A stretch of 64,000 bases of DNA from Propionibacterium sp. (GTDB taxonomy: Bacteria > Actinomycetota > Actinomycetes > Propionibacteriales > Propionibacteriaceae), in NCBI GenBank assembly GCA_022837595.1, contig JALHFX010000002.1, forward strand, positions 22,937 through 86,936, in the 5' to 3' direction. The translations under genes and the position numbers were made by a program. The notes under the pieces were generated by a model that had not been told where the DNA came from, searched no databases, and saw only the letters and a list, made by a program, of their open reading frames with translations. Of the stretch, positions 1-8,197 are shown piece after piece; within the stretch, counting starts at the first letter, position 1; each line of letters opens with the position of its first letter.

Positions 1-805
1 CCGCGTAGAGGTCCACTCCATCGGAGAACTCGCCGACCCCCGAAGCATACTGTCCGATACCGCTCGCGAACTCATTTATGCCGGCACCGTACTGTCCGAT
101 TCCGCTCGCGAACTGCTGAGTTCCATCGGACGCCTGCCCGACACCGTTCGCGAACTGGCCGACTCCCGAAGCCGCCTGGCCGAGACCATCAGCCAGCTGG
201 GAGGTTCCGTCGGCCAGTTGATCAGCACCATCGGACAGCTGCGAAGCAGCATCAGCGAGGGTGACGAATTGCTCACCCATCTGGTTGAACCCGATGTAGA
301 TCTGGTCCAGATATGCCGACGTCAATGTCTCGTTGAGCACCCGCGCCGCTTCCTGAGCGACAACTCTGCCCAGAGTCGCGTCCGCGATACCAGCCACCGG
401 CGAGGTCTCCACTTGGATCGTAGCGGAGTATGCGTCTGCTGCCGCGCCTGCATAGGAGGTCGCCGCGGCCGAGAAGTTTTCCGGAATCACGACCATCGCC
501 GCATACTCGCCGGTCTTCAGCCCTGCTTCTCCACCGCTCAAGGTTGCCTGCTCCCAGGCAAGATTCTGTTGACGGTCCGAGTCAACCAAGGCAGCGGTCA
601 GTTGACGTCCCATCGGCACCAGCTGGCCCTGCACTTCGACCGCGACATCCTGATTAACCACCGCCGCACGAACGGTCTTCATTCGCGCGTCACTACCCCA
701 GGTCGCCCAGAGCAATCCACCAACGATCAATACGGGGACCAGCACCAGCCCGAGCCATGTCGTCCAACGGATCCGTCCCTGTGCATTCACAAGATTCGCG
801 CTCAT
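1..805 (-). CDS. YhgE/Pip-family membrane protein (N-terminal part, cut by window edge)
   Basis: About 268 residues are visible; the C-terminus lies beyond base 1. A short cytoplasmic N-terminus is followed by a membrane segment at residues 15-36, then a long extracytoplasmic region. From about residue 170 it becomes a Gly/Gln/Ser-rich heptad array (units like GVGQFAN and GIGQYAS), typical of the YhgE/Pip (phage infection protein) family, whose C-terminal half normally has more membrane segments. The ATG overlaps the stop of the upstream MMPL gene (ATGA, 802-805), so the two are translationally coupled. Family members are tied to envelope export such as type VII-like or ABC-2-like systems; the exact substrate is unknown here. 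Confidence 0.8.
   Translation of the reverse strand, partial: MSANLVNAQGRIRWTTWLGLVLVPVLIVGGLLWATWGSDARMKTVRAAVVNQDVAVEVQGQLVPMGRQLTAALVDSDRQQNLAWEQATLSGGEAGLKTGEYAAMVVIPENFSAAATSYAGAAADAYSATIQVETSPVAGIADATLGRVVAQEAARVLNETLTSAYLDQIYIGFNQMGEQFVTLADAASQLSDGADQLADGTSQLADGLGQAASGVGQFANGVGQASDGTQQFASGIGQYGAGINEFASGIGQYASGVGEFSDGVDLYA
48..114 (-). repeat. 42-bp direct repeat inside the YhgE/Pip gene
   Basis: A 25-bp stretch starting TACTGTCCGAT at 48 recurs at 90 with one mismatch, a 42-bp period equal to 14 residues or two heptads of the protein. Confidence 0.6.
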
Positions 806-3609
806 TGTCCAACCCCTCCAACGACGCTGGTCATCTCAGAAGCCAAGGTTTGATCGGACGAACCGTCCTCCTCGCTTCGCTCGTAAGCTGCTCTGCTGGG
901 CCGGTTACCAGCCGCTGTGGTCTGCTCGGTATGCGTGAACCGATCCGAGCCACTGCTCAGGCGCAGCACACGTGCGTCCACGGTAAGATAGCTCGTCGGG
1001 TCCGCTCCGAGAGGTATCCCGAGCAACCAGCTGGTCGCTTGTTCTCCGGCGGGCACGGGAGCGACCATTGCTTGATTCAGTAGCTCGATGGTCTCCGACG
1101 GCAGTTCGCTCAGTGATGGGACGAAGACGACTCCTCCGCATCCTCGACGCAGCTCAGTGGCCGGATCCGGGGTCGCGGGCTGCAGTAGCGGCGTGTGGGT
1201 CCTAACCAGCGATGCTTCCTCGGGCAGTATCCGTCCGAGCACCTTAGCTTCGCCTTCGGTGAACTTCACCCGTCCACCCAAGCCATACATGAGTGCGAAC
1301 CGGGCTGCTCGTGAGCCCTCCACAAGGAGCACCTCCCCGGGTAACACACTGAGATCGACATGGTCGAAGAGCGTGACACCTTCAGCGACCGCCGACAGCC
1401 CCTCTGCGTATATCGCCGATCTATCGCCGGGGGTCGGCCAGGCCGCAAGCTCGGTTTGATGAGTCAACGCCTCGCCCTCGACATCGATAACCGGTAGCCG
1501 TTTATCGAGCCACGTCGGCAGCCACCAGACCTTGGCGCCGCCCAGCTTCATCAACGCCGGGCCGAGAGTCATCCGCACCAAGAAAGCATCGAAGGCCACC
1601 CCGAGCGCCAAACTCAGCGCAATCGGCTTGATCGGTCCGATGCCGGTCGGTACGAAGAAGATGAAAACCGAAACCATGATCAATGCAGCTCCGATGACGA
1701 CCTTCGACGAACCGACGAAGCCATCCTCGATCCAGTTGTCATTGCCGTGCGCGTATTCCTCGCGCATCCGTGAGGTCAAGAAGACCTCGTAGTCCATTGC
1801 AAGGCCGAATAAAATGCCCATCAAGATGATCGGTAGAAAACTGATGATCGGCTCGGGTTCGCTGAGATTGATCAGCCACGCACCAACACCCTCATTGAAG
1901 ACCAGGGTGACCACGCCGAAAGCTGCGAGCACCGATAGCAAGTAGCCGAATGCCGCCTTGATCGGTACCAGCAGTGAACGGAACGCCGTCGTCAGCAGGA
2001 TCAAAGACAGGCCCACCACGAAGATCCCGAAGGGCAGCAAAGCTGCTCCGAGCTTGTCGGAAACGTCGATTTGTACCGCGACCAGGCCGGTGACCGCAGT
2101 ATCCACGCCATATTCGGCGAGCCAATGATCGTGCTGGGCGCGCAGGGCCTTGACAAGCTCCGCGGTAGCAGGATCATCCGGTCCGCTGCTGGGGATCACC
2201 TGAATCATTCCTGTATCGGCATTCTGATTCGGCACCGCCGCGGCCACCATGTGAACGCCGTCGATCTGTTCGATCTCGGCGCGCATATCGTCGAGCAGGC
2301 CCATCGGGTCATTCGACTCCACGATTGTGCCGGTGATCACCAAAGGGCCGTTGAAACCGATCCCGAATTGCTCGGTGATCAGATCGAATGTGACGCGGTC
2401 CTGGGCGCCGGGTGCCGAGCGTCCCGAGTTCGGCAGTGCCAGCTCGATATTGCGGGCGGGTAGTGCCACCGCTCCCAAGCCGACTACCACGATGAGTACG
2501 GTGACCAACGGCCATTTCGTGACTGTCCTGACCCACCATCTGGAGGCCCGTCCGGAACGTTGGTTCTCCAGTCGTCTCGCCTTGCGCTCACTCGGGCGCA
2601 GTCGGTCTCCCAGCAGGCCCAACAACGCCGGCAGCATGGTCAGCGCCAAACAGACCTCGATTGCTACCCCGACGGCGGTGAACATTCCCATCACGGATAG
2701 GAAAGGCACGCCGGCGATGCTCAGGCCGACCAGCGCGATGATCACTGTCAGGCCCGCGAAGACCACCGCAGAGCCGCTGGTAGCAACGGCCCGGGCAGCC
2801 GATTCCTCGGTATCCAAGCCTTTGATCAACTGGTCACGATGTCGGGAAATGATGAAGAGCGAATAATCGATGCCGACAGCCAAACAAAGCATCACCACCA
2901 GGATCAATGCAGTGGAGCTCACGGTGATGACGCTCGCGCCGATCAATACCAAGAAGACCGCGATGCCTACACCGGTGATGGCCGAGAGGATCGGCATGAA
3001 CGCTGCGACGATCCCGAGCAGTACGGTCAGCACGATGAGCGCAACTACAACACCTAGCCCCTCAACAACAGTGATCTCCGGCATCTCTACCGAGAAGACA
3101 TCCCCGCCGACCATCACCGAAGAACCCGGCAGCAACTCGGTGATCGTCGAAGCCGCCTCGGTCAGTTCAGCGCGCTGGTCTTGGGTGAACGTCGAAACCA
3201 TCCCTTGTACCTGCACCTGCACCATGGCGTACGAGCCGTCCTCGGAGATCAGGCCCTTAATAAAATCGTTATAGGGGAGCTGGGCAGCATTGACGAACTC
3301 GAGATCCGTCTGAAGGAAGTCGACATACTCCTGCATGGCTTGGCGAGCTGGCTCGTCGTCGATGCGCGTTCCGGCGGGAGCTTCGACGACGATGGTCGCC
3401 ATGGCATCCGCGGCTCCCGGGAAGGTCACGGAGAGTTGCTCGAGAGCACGCTGGGAGTTCGATCCCGGGATCGTGAAGGTGTCGTCAAACTCGCCACCCA
3501 CACCCAGCGCGAGTAGACCGAACAGCGCCAGTATCGCCGCCCAGACCCCAAGCACACGCCATTTGTGCCGAAAGCATGCCGCGCCGATGCGGTATAACAA
3601 TGCTGACAC
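802..3609 (-). CDS. MMPL/RND-type transporter with a degenerate ABC-ATPase-like C-terminal domain
   Basis: 935 residues. Residues 1 to about 700 form a standard MMPL (RND superfamily) transporter: first membrane helix at about 18-37, a large periplasmic-side loop, a bundle of helices, then the same topology repeated. Homologues export lipids or drugs using proton motive force. After about residue 720 the tail resembles an ABC ATPase (strand pattern around LFDHVDLSVLPGEVLLVEG), but the Walker A Gly-Lys-Ser/Thr is replaced by GSRAARFAL near residue 766. The Walker B region near 827 reads VVFVPSLSE, without the Asp-Glu. The tail is therefore unlikely to hydrolyse ATP. It is the first gene of the operon with the YhgE/Pip gene, divergent from the TetR gene, which probably regulates it. 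Confidence 0.85.
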   Translation of the reverse strand: MSALLYRIGAACFRHKWRVLGVWAAILALFGLLALGVGGEFDDTFTIPGSNSQRALEQLSVTFPGAADAMATIVVEAPAGTRIDDEPARQAMQEYVDFLQTDLEFVNAAQLPYNDFIKGLISEDGSYAMVQVQVQGMVSTFTQDQRAELTEAASTITELLPGSSVMVGGDVFSVEMPEITVVEGLGVVVALIVLTVLLGIVAAFMPILSAITGVGIAVFLVLIGASVITVSSTALILVVMLCLAVGIDYSLFIISRHRDQLIKGLDTEESAARAVATSGSAVVFAGLTVIIALVGLSIAGVPFLSVMGMFTAVGVAIEVCLALTMLPALLGLLGDRLRPSERKARRLENQRSGRASRWWVRTVTKWPLVTVLIVVVGLGAVALPARNIELALPNSGRSAPGAQDRVTFDLITEQFGIGFNGPLVITGTIVESNDPMGLLDDMRAEIEQIDGVHMVAAAVPNQNADTGMIQVIPSSGPDDPATAELVKALRAQHDHWLAEYGVDTAVTGLVAVQIDVSDKLGAALLPFGIFVVGLSLILLTTAFRSLLVPIKAAFGYLLSVLAAFGVVTLVFNEGVGAWLINLSEPEPIISFLPIILMGILFGLAMDYEVFLTSRMREEYAHGNDNWIEDGFVGSSKVVIGAALIMVSVFIFFVPTGIGPIKPIALSLALGVAFDAFLVRMTLGPALMKLGGAKVWWLPTWLDKRLPVIDVEGEALTHQTELAAWPTPGDRSAIYAEGLSAVAEGVTLFDHVDLSVLPGEVLLVEGSRAARFALMYGLGGRVKFTEGEAKVLGRILPEEASLVRTHTPLLQPATPDPATELRRGCGGVVFVPSLSELPSETIELLNQAMVAPVPAGEQATSWLLGIPLGADPTSYLTVDARVLRLSSGSDRFTHTEQTTAAGNRPSRAAYERSEEDGSSDQTLASEMTSVVGGVGQ

Positions 3610-3647
3610 GAAAAATCTCCCGTCTTCGACGGCGCTTGATACAGTAG

Positions 3648-3660
3648 CGTATCGGATACG
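3648..3660. promoter_or_regulatory. Candidate TetR operator 1
   Basis: CGTATCGGATACG is a perfect inverted repeat with 6-bp arms and a 1-bp centre. It lies between the divergent MMPL and TetR genes, 39 bp upstream of the MMPL start. Confidence 0.5.
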
Positions 3661-3671
3661 TCAGCGCATCC

Positions 3672-3687
3672 GATAGAGTGCTCTATC
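3672..3687. promoter_or_regulatory. Candidate TetR operator 2
   Basis: GATAGAGTGCTCTATC has 7-bp perfect arms around a 2-bp centre, directly before the tetR start codons. It shares the GATA core with the palindrome at 3648-3660, and the two centres are about 26 bp apart. Confidence 0.5.
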
Positions 3688-3705
3688 CGCATTATGAGAG
3701 GCACC

Positions 3706-4332
3706 ATGACCGCAGGGCTGAGTTCCAAGCGCGCGCAGACCCAGGATCGGTTGATGGACGCAGCAACGGCACTTTTTGCCGAGAAAGGTGTGCTTGCTGC
3801 CTCTGTCGAGGAGATCTGTGAACGCGCCGGGTTCACCCGAGGCGCCTTCTACTCGAACTTCGACTCAAAGGATGAACTGATGCTCGCCGTGCTCGAGCGT
3901 CAGTCCGAGACGATCTTGCTCGCTGCAAGCGAGGCCATCGCCTCAGTTCCGGATGAATATGTCGAGCCGAACGGCGTCGACGAGGTGATCGAGCAGGCTC
4001 TCATGATTTTCGAGATCACTCACCCCACTGACAGCCAGTGGCTGATGGCCTCCAACGAGATCAGGCTGCATGCGATCCGAAACCCCACGGTTCGCGAAGC
4101 CCTGCAATCGGTCGACGCGAGTCTGGACGCAGTGCTGGTGGCGGGTATCAGGGAGGTACTGGCGCGTCAAGACCTACATTTGAAGGTTTCACCTGAACAA
4201 CTTGTCGTGCTGTTGGCGGCTTATAAAGAGAGCTTGTCCATTCGCTCGTTGCTCGCTGGAGCAGCTGCCGATTCAGCACCCAGCACCGGCCACCTGGTAA
4301 CACTCATCCGGGCGCTCATCGAGGACCGCTGA
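3706..4332 (+). CDS. TetR/AcrR-family transcriptional regulator
   Basis: 208 residues from the ATG at 3706, which has AGAGG four bases upstream; an in-frame ATG at 3694 is the alternative. The N-terminal HTH is clear (SVEEICERAGFTRGAFYSNF, then DSKDEL), as in TetR repressors, followed by an all-helical ligand-binding domain. It lies head-to-head with the MMPL-YhgE operon and two palindromes sit in the 96-bp gap, so autoregulation and repression of the transporter operon are likely. The inducer cannot be predicted. Confidence 0.92.
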   Translation: MTAGLSSKRAQTQDRLMDAATALFAEKGVLAASVEEICERAGFTRGAFYSNFDSKDELMLAVLERQSETILLAASEAIASVPDEYVEPNGVDEVIEQALMIFEITHPTDSQWLMASNEIRLHAIRNPTVREALQSVDASLDAVLVAGIREVLARQDLHLKVSPEQLVVLLAAYKESLSIRSLLAGAAADSAPSTGHLVTLIRALIEDR

Positions 4333-4455
4333 GCGATTCTCTGATCGAGGGAGCCGTTCAGATAGTGCACTGATTGCAGGCCGCTGAGCTCGGCCGCCGC
4401 CCGGGCAGCTAGAGTCAGATATCGGAATGCACGATGCAGTGCCAGGAGGACGTCG

Positions 4456-5223
4456 ATGCCCGCCCATACTCGCGCAGACAAAGCCGCGACCGCTGTCGTC
4501 CAGGTCGGCCCACCGCCGGTCACTAACAAAAGACCACAGCGCAACCATCTGATCCCCTCATGGGTACTCAAAGTAACGATGGCTGTCACCGGCACCTTGT
4601 GGGCAGCCTTCATCGCAATTCACCTCTTCGGCAATCTCAAGGTCTTCCAGGGTGCGCAAGCATATAACCACTATGCGCATTGGCTACGTGAAGCCTTCTA
4701 CCCGCTGCTGCCGAAGCTGTCCGTCTTATGGGCAATGCGCGTGGTGCTCGGTCTCGCGCTGTTGGCTCACATCTGCGCGGCCGCAATGATCTGGTGGCGC
4801 GGTCGCGAAGCTCGCGGACCGCATCGCGCGAAGATCCGCGGAGCCCGCGCCTGGGGTGCCTGGTTGATGCCGCTGACCGGGATACTGATCGGCTGCTTCA
4901 TCGTGATCCACGTGCTTGATCTCACGCTCGGCCTTGGCATCCAATCGGCAGGATTCGCCGCGCCGATCTCGGACGAGAGCTTCGCTTACGAGAACCTCGT
5001 CGCCAGCTTCCGGCGTCCGGCGATGGCCTGCTTCTATTCCCTGGTGATGCTGCTGCTCGCAATCCACGTGGCCAAGGGATTCACGACGATGGCATCGGAT
5101 CTAGGGGCGATGGGACGGCGCTGGCGCGCCACGCTGGCGCTCATCGGCGGTCTACTCGCGGTCGCGATTCTGCTCGGTAACGGCGCTATCCCGATCCTGG
5201 TCTTGACAGGAGTGCTCTCATGA
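4456..5223 (+). CDS. sdhC: Succinate dehydrogenase cytochrome b subunit
   Basis: 255 residues with about five membrane helices (roughly 36-58, 92-114, 136-158, 190-210, 228-250), the single-subunit dihaem b558-type anchor used by Bacillus- and actinobacteria-type SdhCAB. Candidate haem ligands are His56 (AIHLFGN), His105, His152 and the His in LLLAIHVAKG. It passes electrons between menaquinone and the SdhA/SdhB head at the inner face of the membrane. AGGAGG six bases before the ATG fixes the start. First gene of sdhCAB; its stop overlaps the sdhA start (ATGA). Order C-A-B matches Sdh1 of mycobacteria and corynebacterial SDH. It may work as succinate dehydrogenase or as fumarate reductase in propionate fermentation. 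Confidence 0.92.
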   Translation: MPAHTRADKAATAVVQVGPPPVTNKRPQRNHLIPSWVLKVTMAVTGTLWAAFIAIHLFGNLKVFQGAQAYNHYAHWLREAFYPLLPKLSVLWAMRVVLGLALLAHICAAAMIWWRGREARGPHRAKIRGARAWGAWLMPLTGILIGCFIVIHVLDLTLGLGIQSAGFAAPISDESFAYENLVASFRRPAMACFYSLVMLLLAIHVAKGFTTMASDLGAMGRRWRATLALIGGLLAVAILLGNGAIPILVLTGVLS

Positions 5224-7271
5224 GAATTACCGACAAGCTGAAGGACCAGTTCGGGCGAATCGGACGCGAGAGTGCGCCCACGCAAGACAGTCACACTCCT
5301 AAGCGCCCGACCAGTACAGTGCCCGGGGTGCGACTCGGGCACGATCTGAACAGCAAGGTTCCTGAGGGCGATCCCGAGACGGCCTGGGATCGTCGACGCG
5401 ACGAGTATCGGCTTGTCAGCCCCCTCAACACGAAGAAGATGACGATCGTGGTGGTCGGCACCGGGCTCGCCGGTGCCGGAGCCGCCGCAGCTCTCGGCGA
5501 GCTCGGTTATGACGTACACGCTTTCACCTACCACGACGCCGCTCGTCGGGCACATTCGGTGGCCGCCCAGGGAGGCATTAACTCAGCCCGCGCCCGAAAA
5601 GTCGATGGGGACTCGCTTCATCGATTCGTCAAGGACACGATCAAGGGCGGCGACTTCCGAGCTCGCGAGGCGGACGCATTCCGGTTAGGTATCGAATCGG
5701 TGCGGGTCATCGATCATATGGACGCGATCGGCGCTCCGTTCGCTCGCGAGTACGGTGGCACCCTGGCCACCCGCTCTTTCGGCGGCGTGCAAGTTTCTCG
5801 CACCTACTACACGCGCGGCCAGACCGGTCAGCAGTTGCAGGTGGCGGGGGCTCAGGCATTACAGCGGCAGGTGACCCGCGGAACCGTCAAGCTGCACACC
5901 CGTACTGAGATGCTGGACCTGATCGTCGATCAGGGCGTCTGCCGCGGGGTTGTTGTCCGTGATCTGGTCTCCGGGCAGGTCTGGGCGCAACCTGCGCACG
6001 CGGTCATCCTCGCGACCGGTGGGTACGGCTCGGTCTATTTCCACTCGACGCTCGCGGTCAACTGCAACGCTTCGGCATCATGGCGGGCCTGTCGACACGG
6101 GGCGTATCTGGCCAACCCGTCCTTCGTACAGTTCCACCCGACCGCGTTGCCGATCTCCAGTCACTGGCAGTCGAAGTCGATCCTGATGTCAGAATCGTTA
6201 CGCAATGACGGGCGAATCTGGGTGCCCAAGAAAACCGGCGACACTCGTCCGGCTGCCGAAATCGGCGAGGCCGAACGTGACTACTACCTCGAACGCAAGT
6301 ACCCGGCCTTCGGTAACCTCGCACCCCGCGATATCTCGTCGCGCGCCGCGAAAGAACAAATCGATTCCGGGCATGGCGTCGGCCCGTTGGCGAACTCCGT
6401 TTACCTGGATTTCTCCGATGCGCTAGAGGCACAGGGACGCGAGACCATCGCGCAGCGCTACGGCAATCTGTTCGAGATGTACAAGCGGGCAACCGGTGAG
6501 GATCCCTACCAGGTGCCGATGCGGATCGCGCCAGGCGCACATTTCACGATGGGTGGGCTATGGAGCGATTTCAACCAGATGACCTCGCTACCTGGGCTCT
6601 TCGTCGGTGGCGAGGTCGGCTGGGGCTATCACGGAGCGAACCGGTTGGGCGCGAACTCGCTGCTGTCGGCCTGCGTTGACGGCTGGTTCACCTTGCCATT
6701 CGCGCTTCCCGACTATCTCAACCCGTTACTCGGCCAACCGCTGCCGACAGCTTCCGATAGCTCTGTCCGCGAGGCGGTGGCCCGCGTTGAGCAGCGAACC
6801 GCATCGTTACTCGCGGTCGGCGGTAAGCAGGCAGCATCCAAGTTTCATCGTCGGCTCGGCGAAATCATGTACCGCGGTTGCGGGGTCGAACGTTCACGAG
6901 CATCACTATTACAAGCCCTCGCCGAGGTCCGTGAGTTGCGGGCCGAGTTTTGGAACGACCTGTCGGTGCCTGGCTCTGGAGCCCATCTCAATCAAGCACT
7001 GGAGCGAGCCGGGAGAGTCGCAGACTTCCTGGAACTGGCCGAATTAATGTGCACCGACGCCCTGGATCGCGAAGAATCGTGCGGCGCACATTTCCGCTCC
7101 GAATACCAAGACGACGGCGAGGCCGAACGCAACGACCAACGATGGGCGTTCGTTTCAGCCTGGCAGGTCGACGGTCCACCGCAGGGCACACCTGGTGATC
7201 TTGTCTTCACCAGGCATGCCGAACCGTTGGACTTCGAGGCAATCCCGCTGGCAACGAGGAGCTACAAATGA
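5220..7271 (+). CDS. sdhA: Succinate dehydrogenase/fumarate reductase flavoprotein subunit
   Basis: 683 residues. An N-terminal extension of about 70 residues precedes the FAD Rossmann motif VVGTGLAGAG (about 78-87). His112 in AHSVAAQGGI is the expected covalent FAD site. Substrate-site motifs follow (HPTALP, ISSRAAKEQI, HFTMGG) and the FAD-closing segment GYHGANRLGANSLLSAC. The C-terminal helical domain is complete, with SCGAHFRSEY. Catalyses succinate/fumarate interconversion in complex II. It overlaps sdhC and sdhB by 4 nt each, so the three subunits are made in step. Confidence 0.96.
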   Translation: MRITDKLKDQFGRIGRESAPTQDSHTPKRPTSTVPGVRLGHDLNSKVPEGDPETAWDRRRDEYRLVSPLNTKKMTIVVVGTGLAGAGAAAALGELGYDVHAFTYHDAARRAHSVAAQGGINSARARKVDGDSLHRFVKDTIKGGDFRAREADAFRLGIESVRVIDHMDAIGAPFAREYGGTLATRSFGGVQVSRTYYTRGQTGQQLQVAGAQALQRQVTRGTVKLHTRTEMLDLIVDQGVCRGVVVRDLVSGQVWAQPAHAVILATGGYGSVYFHSTLAVNCNASASWRACRHGAYLANPSFVQFHPTALPISSHWQSKSILMSESLRNDGRIWVPKKTGDTRPAAEIGEAERDYYLERKYPAFGNLAPRDISSRAAKEQIDSGHGVGPLANSVYLDFSDALEAQGRETIAQRYGNLFEMYKRATGEDPYQVPMRIAPGAHFTMGGLWSDFNQMTSLPGLFVGGEVGWGYHGANRLGANSLLSACVDGWFTLPFALPDYLNPLLGQPLPTASDSSVREAVARVEQRTASLLAVGGKQAASKFHRRLGEIMYRGCGVERSRASLLQALAEVRELRAEFWNDLSVPGSGAHLNQALERAGRVADFLELAELMCTDALDREESCGAHFRSEYQDDGEAERNDQRWAFVSAWQVDGPPQGTPGDLVFTRHAEPLDFEAIPLATRSYK

Positions 7272-8014
7272 AGCTGCGAGTTGAGGTTTGGCGGCAGGCA
7301 GACCCGACCGATCGGGGTCATTTCGAGACCCACGAAGTCGACGGGCTGGAGCCCCACCTTTCTGTTCTGGAAATGCTCGATGCGCTCAACGAGCAGTTGA
7401 TCGACTCCGGCCGAGAGCCGGTCGCCTTCGAATCAGACTGCCGGGAGGGCATTTGCGGCGCCTGCGGCGTGACTGTGGACGGCCAAGTACACGGCCCCGA
7501 GGACAATCTGCCCAGCTGCCATCAGCGGTTGATCAATCTGGACGATGGTGCGAGCGTGCGTATCGAACCGCTACGGTCGGCTGGTTTCCCGGTAGTGCGT
7601 GACCTGATAGTCGATCGCAGCGGGCTGGACGATCTGATCCGGGCAGGCGGCTATGTTTCGATCAATGCAGGAACCGCCCCCGACGCCGATTCACTACCGG
7701 TCGGCGAGCAGCAGGCCGAGAAGGCGCTGGACTTCGCGGCTTGTATCGGCTGCGGTGCCTGTGTAGCGGCGTGCCCCAACGGATCGGCGCATCTGTTCAC
7801 CGGCGCGAAGCTCGCGCACCTGTCGATGCTGCCAATGGCGTCGACCGAACGACAGCGCCGCGCGCACTCGATGGTCCGGGCGGCAGAGGAGCTCTTCGGC
7901 CCCTGTTCGTACTACGGGGAGTGCGCCCGTGCATGCCCTGCGGAGATCAATCTGAACGCAATCGCGGCCTTCAACCACGAGCGGATGCTCGCAGGACTGA
8001 AGCGGAGGCTTTAG
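7268..8014 (+). CDS. sdhB: Succinate dehydrogenase/fumarate reductase iron-sulfur subunit
   Basis: 248 residues. Plant-type [2Fe-2S] ligands are Cys58, Cys63, Cys66 and Cys84 (CREGICGACG and PSCHQ). Two C-terminal clusters are bound by CIGCGACVAACP (about 159-170) and CSYYGECARACP (about 213-224). It wires electrons from FAD in SdhA to the haem/quinone site in SdhC. Last gene of sdhCAB, followed by a weak hairpin plus T-run at 8101-8118. Confidence 0.95.
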   Translation: MKLRVEVWRQADPTDRGHFETHEVDGLEPHLSVLEMLDALNEQLIDSGREPVAFESDCREGICGACGVTVDGQVHGPEDNLPSCHQRLINLDDGASVRIEPLRSAGFPVVRDLIVDRSGLDDLIRAGGYVSINAGTAPDADSLPVGEQQAEKALDFAACIGCGACVAACPNGSAHLFTGAKLAHLSMLPMASTERQRRAHSMVRAAEELFGPCSYYGECARACPAEINLNAIAAFNHERMLAGLKRRL

Positions 8015-8100
8015 GCCTCGAAAATTCTTTTTCCGGCATGCAAGAAAACGGTCGCTATTCCAACACGCAGACGACTACGCACTCGGCCTATAACCCCTTA

Positions 8101-8118
8101 GCGACGGTCGCGTTTTTT
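8101..8118 (+). terminator. Probable intrinsic terminator of sdhCAB
   Basis: Short GC hairpin (GCGA-cgg-TCGC) followed by six T residues, 87 bp after the sdhB stop. A TTGACA hexamer at 8117-8122 overlaps the end of the T-run and could be the -35 of the phosphate transporter gene, but no convincing -10 is placed at the right distance. Confidence 0.5.
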
Positions 8119-8197
8119 GACAATCCAAATCGCCGAAGGTTGCCGTGAATTTGTTCCTAATTACCGCCTGAGCACGGGAAAGAGGCAAACTAGGGAT

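Noticed and set aside
218..853. 211-residue plus-strand open frame over the YhgE/Pip gene
   Set aside because: The minus strand reads as a coherent YhgE/Pip protein coupled to the MMPL gene.
8117..8197. 27-residue N-terminal extension of the phosphate transporter from a TTG
   Set aside because: Overlaps the terminator T-run and TTGACA hexamer and lacks hydrophobic character; the GTG at 8198 starts directly before the first helix.
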